This document shows, in pieces, positions 61,236 through 64,000 of a stretch of DNA of 64,000 nt. A program made the position numbers and the translations under genes. Source of the stretch: Tateyamaria omphalii (GTDB lineage Bacteria; Pseudomonadota; Alphaproteobacteria; Rhodobacterales; Rhodobacteraceae); assembly GCF_001969365.1 (NCBI RefSeq), contig NZ_CP019312.1, forward strand, positions 2,108,001-2,172,000, written 5' to 3'. Under the pieces are notes generated by a model that saw nothing but the letters and a program-made list of their open reading frames with translations, was not told the DNA's origin and searched no databases. Position 1 is the stretch's first letter. Each line of letters begins with the position of its first letter.

Positions 61236-61706
61236 TTACCCCTCCTCGCCGTCCAAGGTCGGCCCGCCAATATCTGTCACAAGGCCAATGTTGGAAAACC
61301 CACCCGCATTCAGCGCGCCCATCACCTGCATGACCTGCTCATAAGGCACGGCACCATCGGCGCGCAAAAACACCTGATCACTGTCCCGCTCGGTCGCAAT
61401 GGCGCGCAAGCGACCGATCAACTCGTCCCGCGCGACAGCGGTGGTCTGGATCTGGATCTCTCCGGTCGCCGTCACTGTGATGGTCAACGGCTCCTCCTGA
61501 TCCGTGGGCAAGGCATTGGCCGCCGTCTCGGGCAGGTTCACAGGCACCCCCACGGTCAAGAGCGGCGCCGCCACCATGAAGATAATAAGCAGCACCAACA
61601 TCACGTCCACAAAGGGCGTGACGTTGATCTCGGACATCGGGCGCGCCCGGCTACGCTTGCGCCGCCGCGACCCGCCCCCGTCTTTTTGAATGACACCCGC
61701 GCCCAT
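61236..61706 (-). CDS. tolR: Tol-Pal system protein TolR (ExbD family)
   Basis: A 156-residue inner-membrane protein with a basic N-terminus (RRRKRSRARPMSEINVTPFVDVMLVLLIIFMVAAPLL) holding the single helix and the conserved proton-path Asp in F-V-D-V. A periplasmic ExbD domain follows (DQVFLRADGAVPYEQVMQVMGALNAGGFSNIGLVTD). It forms the proton-driven motor with TolQ, whose stop is 3 bases upstream. Confidence 0.94.
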   Translation of the reverse strand: MGAGVIQKDGGGSRRRKRSRARPMSEINVTPFVDVMLVLLIIFMVAAPLLTVGVPVNLPETAANALPTDQEEPLTITVTATGEIQIQTTAVARDELIGRLRAIATERDSDQVFLRADGAVPYEQVMQVMGALNAGGFSNIGLVTDIGGPTLDGEEG

Positions 61707-61709
61707 GGC

Positions 61710-62405
61710 TCAGCCGTCCAACTGGCGGCTCAGGATCGTGGCAAACTCGTCCGAGAACGCCTCGTACCCGGCCACGATGCGGTCACTGTCCGCACTCAGC
61801 TTGTTGTAGAAAATGACCGCCGGAATGGCCGCAAGCAGGCCCAGACCCGTGGCCAACAACGCTTCGGCAATGCCGGGCGCGACGACGGCCAAGTTGGTGT
61901 TCTGCTGCTCTGCAATCTCGATAAAGGCGTTCATGATGCCGATGACGGTGCCGAAAAGCCCGATAAAAGGGGCGGAGGATCCGACAGTGGCCAACACGGT
62001 CAAGCCACCCTGCAAGCGCTCGGCCTCCTTGGTGATGGCCACGTCCATGCTGCGATCAATCCGGCTGGTGGCGCCCGCGATCAACCCACCGTCTTCGCGG
62101 TGCGACCGCTGCCACTCGATCATGCCTGCGGCAAACACCTTCTCCGATGCGCCTCCGGGGTCCGGCCCGATCTGATCAAAAAGCCCATCCAAAGGCTCGC
62201 CCGACCAGAACGCCCGATCAAATCGGTCGGCTTCCGCACGGGCGCGCCGGTACACCAACAATTTCTGAATGATAATGGCCCACGCCCAGAACGATGCGAC
62301 GATCAGTATGATCATCACCAACTTCACCGTAAAAGTCGCGCGCAAGAAAAGCCCCCACATCGAGAAATCAACCTCGTGCGCCAGGGCGAGCGTTTCTGCT
62401 TCCAT
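61710..62405 (-). CDS. tolQ: Tol-Pal system protein TolQ
   Basis: A 231-residue MotA/TolQ/ExbB-family protein with three helices: LFLRATFTVKLVMIILIVASFWAWAIIIQKLL, LTVLATVGSSAPFIGLFGTVIGIMNAFIEI and VVAPGIAEALLATGLGLLAAIPAVIFYN. It is the stator ring of the Tol motor, using the proton gradient to energise TolA during constriction. A short gap of 103 bases separates it from ybgC, with no obvious terminator, so they are likely one transcript. Confidence 0.95.
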   Translation of the reverse strand: MEAETLALAHEVDFSMWGLFLRATFTVKLVMIILIVASFWAWAIIIQKLLVYRRARAEADRFDRAFWSGEPLDGLFDQIGPDPGGASEKVFAAGMIEWQRSHREDGGLIAGATSRIDRSMDVAITKEAERLQGGLTVLATVGSSAPFIGLFGTVIGIMNAFIEIAEQQNTNLAVVAPGIAEALLATGLGLLAAIPAVIFYNKLSADSDRIVAGYEAFSDEFATILSRQLDG

Positions 62406-62508
62406 ACTGCCTGCTCATTTGTTTGGCCGCTTGTTCGGCTCTTGTCTGGCGCAAACACTAAGGCAAAGGACAGGGGAAAGCTATCACTTCGACGTCAGAA
62501 CGCCGGTA

Positions 62509-62898
62509 TTATGTGTTCATTGCGCGGATTTCCGCGGGCAAACGCACCGGTTTTCCGGCCGTTGTCATGGTTACGGCAACGACATGGGCGCGGAACAACA
62601 CCTGCCCGCCCCGCTGCACTTCCTGATCAAAGGTCCAGCGCACCGGGCTCGCGGCCCTGTGGGTCGTGACAACCTCCAACCTATCGGCCATCCGCGCGGG
62701 CGAGATGTAATCGGCCTCCACCCGCGTAACGACGAACACCAGCCCCTCTGACCGCATAGCGACCTGATCCAGCCCGCACTGCTCGACAATTTCGGACCGC
62801 GCACGTTCGATATAGCGGAGGTAGTTCGCATAATAGACGACACCGGCCATATCGGTGTCTTCATAGTAAACGGTCAGCGGAAAGCGATGCGGGGTCAT
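62509..62898 (-). CDS. ybgC: Tol-Pal system-associated acyl-CoA thioesterase YbgC
   Basis: A 129-residue hotdog-fold thioesterase. The active-site segment YYEDTDMAGVVYYANYLRYIERAR, with the catalytic Asp in D-T-D, is diagnostic. It is followed by FVVTRVEADYISPARMADRLEVVT. YbgC acts on acyl-CoA or acyl-ACP in phospholipid metabolism and is the usual first gene of the tol-pal operon. The ATG at 62898 matches the family start; the longer open frame to 62988 was not used. Confidence 0.92.
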   Translation of the reverse strand: MTPHRFPLTVYYEDTDMAGVVYYANYLRYIERARSEIVEQCGLDQVAMRSEGLVFVVTRVEADYISPARMADRLEVVTTHRAASPVRWTFDQEVQRGGQVLFRAHVVAVTMTTAGKPVRLPAEIRAMNT

Positions 62899-63015
62899 GG
62901 GCGCCTCAATCTGCGATGCAGGGCCATAGATCACGAGGATCGCAACAGGCGCAAGGCCCGCGCCCGCTGTTCCAAATGACAGGCGCAACGGCCAACGGGC
63001 GCGCTGCCGCGCCCG

Positions 63016-64000
63016 TCAAATCCCCACACTGAACTCGGACACCAAGGATCGCACGACCTCTTTCAACGCCTCGGCCTCCCCCGCCCCGGCCTCGATCGCA
63101 TCCCCGTACACCGCCACCTGGCGCTGAGAACTGGTGCCATGGTCCAATATCCCACGCACATGCTGCATCTCGTCCAAGCATCCCAGATGCTCGGCATGGG
63201 GTTCCAACAGCGTGATCAGATCTTCAAGAATATCAGCAAAGGGCACGATCTCGCCCGCGCCGAAATCAATCAGCCCCTTGGTCAGCCCATAGCGTTGCGC
63301 CCGCCACCGGTTCTCCTCGATCAGAAACCGGTCATACTGCCGCCACCGCTTGTTGTCCCGGCCCAGCGTATACAGCATCCGCATCAGGCTTTGCGTCAGC
63401 GCCGCAATCGCAAGCGCGTCGTCCAACAGGGGCACGACATCGCAAATGCGTGATTCCAGCGTCGGGAACTGCCTCGAAGGGCGCAGGTCCCACCAGATCT
63501 TGCTGGCATCCTCGATAATGCCGGTGTCGATGATGGTCCCTACGGATCGCTGATATTCGGCATAGCTCGACAAGAGCGGCGGAAGACCCGTGCGCGGCAG
63601 GTTGTCGAAAACACCCAGGCGGTAAGAATGGAGGCCCATCTCCACCCCTTCCCAAAAGGGCGATGACGTCGAAAGGGCCAGTAAGTGCGGCAGGAAATAC
63701 GAAAACTGGTTCAGCAGGTCGATCCGCAGATCTGCATCCTCGATACCCACATGCACGTGCATACCGCAAATGAGCATCCGGCGAGCCACCCCGGCCAGAT
63801 CCTTTTCCAACGCGCGGTAACGTTCCTTGTCGGTAAACGTCTGCTCCTGCCATTCGGCAAACGGATGCGTTGACGCCGCCACCGGCTCAAGACCGTAGGC
63901 GTTGCACAGCTCTTTCACCGTGCGCCGCAGATGCGCCAGGTCCGCGCGCGCCTCGGCAATGGTCTTGCATACGCCCGTGCCGACCTCGATCTGGCATTGC
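63016..64000 (-). CDS. Carboxylate-amine ligase (GCS2/YbdK family), N-terminus beyond the window
   Basis: A partial gene of at least 328 residues, open to the window edge (first full codon at 63999-63997). The visible part starts [26 protein letters not shown], then [74 protein letters not shown] and [22 protein letters not shown]. These are hallmarks of the glutamate-cysteine ligase 2 family, ATP-dependent ligases of uncertain substrate. It precedes ybgC on the same strand with a 117-bp gap. Confidence 0.92.
   Translation of the reverse strand, partial: QCQIEVGTGVCKTIAEARADLAHLRRTVKELCNAYGLEPVAASTHPFAEWQEQTFTDKERYRALEKDLAGVARRMLICGMHVHVGIEDADLRIDLLNQFSYFLPHLLALSTSSPFWEGVEMGLHSYRLGVFDNLPRTGLPPLLSSYAEYQRSVGTIIDTGIIEDASKIWWDLRPSRQFPTLESRICDVVPLLDDALAIAALTQSLMRMLYTLGRDNKRWRQYDRFLIEENRWRAQRYGLTKGLIDFGAGEIVPFADILEDLITLLEPHAEHLGCLDEMQHVRGILDHGTSSQRQVAVYGDAIEAGAGEAEALKEVVRSLVSEFSVGI

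Overview
The window is GC-rich chromosomal DNA with the gene content and gene order of a marine alphaproteobacterium of the Rhodobacterales (Roseobacter group). The evidence is an aa3-type oxidase assembly operon in the order ctaC-ctaB-small ORF-ctaG-ctaE-SURF1, a complete Tad/Flp pilus locus whose pilins carry the GAVTVDW signature, a ybgC-tolQRAB-pal-cpoB-tilS-ftsH cluster, a LOV-domain sensor, an RTX protein, and many overlapping ATGA/GTGA gene junctions. The genus cannot be fixed from this window. I saw no prophage, insertion sequence, CRISPR array, rRNA or tRNA gene, and the whole stretch reads as core chromosome. Layout: 1-5.5 kb holds the end of a molybdate ABC transporter (modB', modC), an EcsC-family protein, an acetyltransferase, a flavin reductase-like/acetyltransferase pair, a small lipoprotein and an RTX repeat protein. 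5.5-11.4 kb holds a SulP anion transporter, a methyltransferase, a purine salvage operon (mtnP-lysE-apt) and an SDR dehydrogenase. 11.4-22.1 kb is on the minus strand: a GDSL hydrolase and FAD-linked oxidase, a metallo-beta-lactamase fold protein, then acetyltransferase, M16 protease, threonine synthase and the cytochrome c oxidase operon. 22.3-28.9 kb holds tldD, dprA, topA, and a divergent marR/secreted-protein pair around a strong operator-like palindrome. 29.1-31.8 kb is a four-gene operon in which a LOV photoreceptor kinase sits between the two subunit genes of a 3-oxoacid CoA-transferase. 33.0-46.1 kb is the Tad pilus locus: two pilins, cpaB, cpaC, an OmpA-like lipoprotein, cpaE, cpaF, tadB, tadC, tadD, a second TPR lipoprotein, tadV, a MoxR-like ATPase and a small dehydrogenase. 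46.4-50.0 kb holds a ligase-associated helicase, pdeM and a thioesterase. 50.0-56.0 kb holds folD, an unknown secreted protein, fhs, a MOSC protein and ftsH. 56.1-62.9 kb is the Tol-Pal operon, and the window ends inside a carboxylate-amine ligase gene. How the genes work together: mtnP releases adenine from methylthioadenosine and apt recaptures it. ctaC, ctaE, ctaB, ctaG and SURF1 supply subunits, heme and copper for one terminal oxidase. The Tad genes build one Flp pilus machine. fhs and folD form the tetrahydrofolate one-carbon route. Tol-Pal maintains the outer membrane during division. The least explained elements are two intergenic arrays, each of five 7-bp units at an exact 11-bp period (8354-8404 and 46163-46213), with the geometry of sites for winged-helix response regulators, and the LOV protein, which keeps its photoactive cysteine but has no histidine where the kinase family carries its phosphoacceptor.
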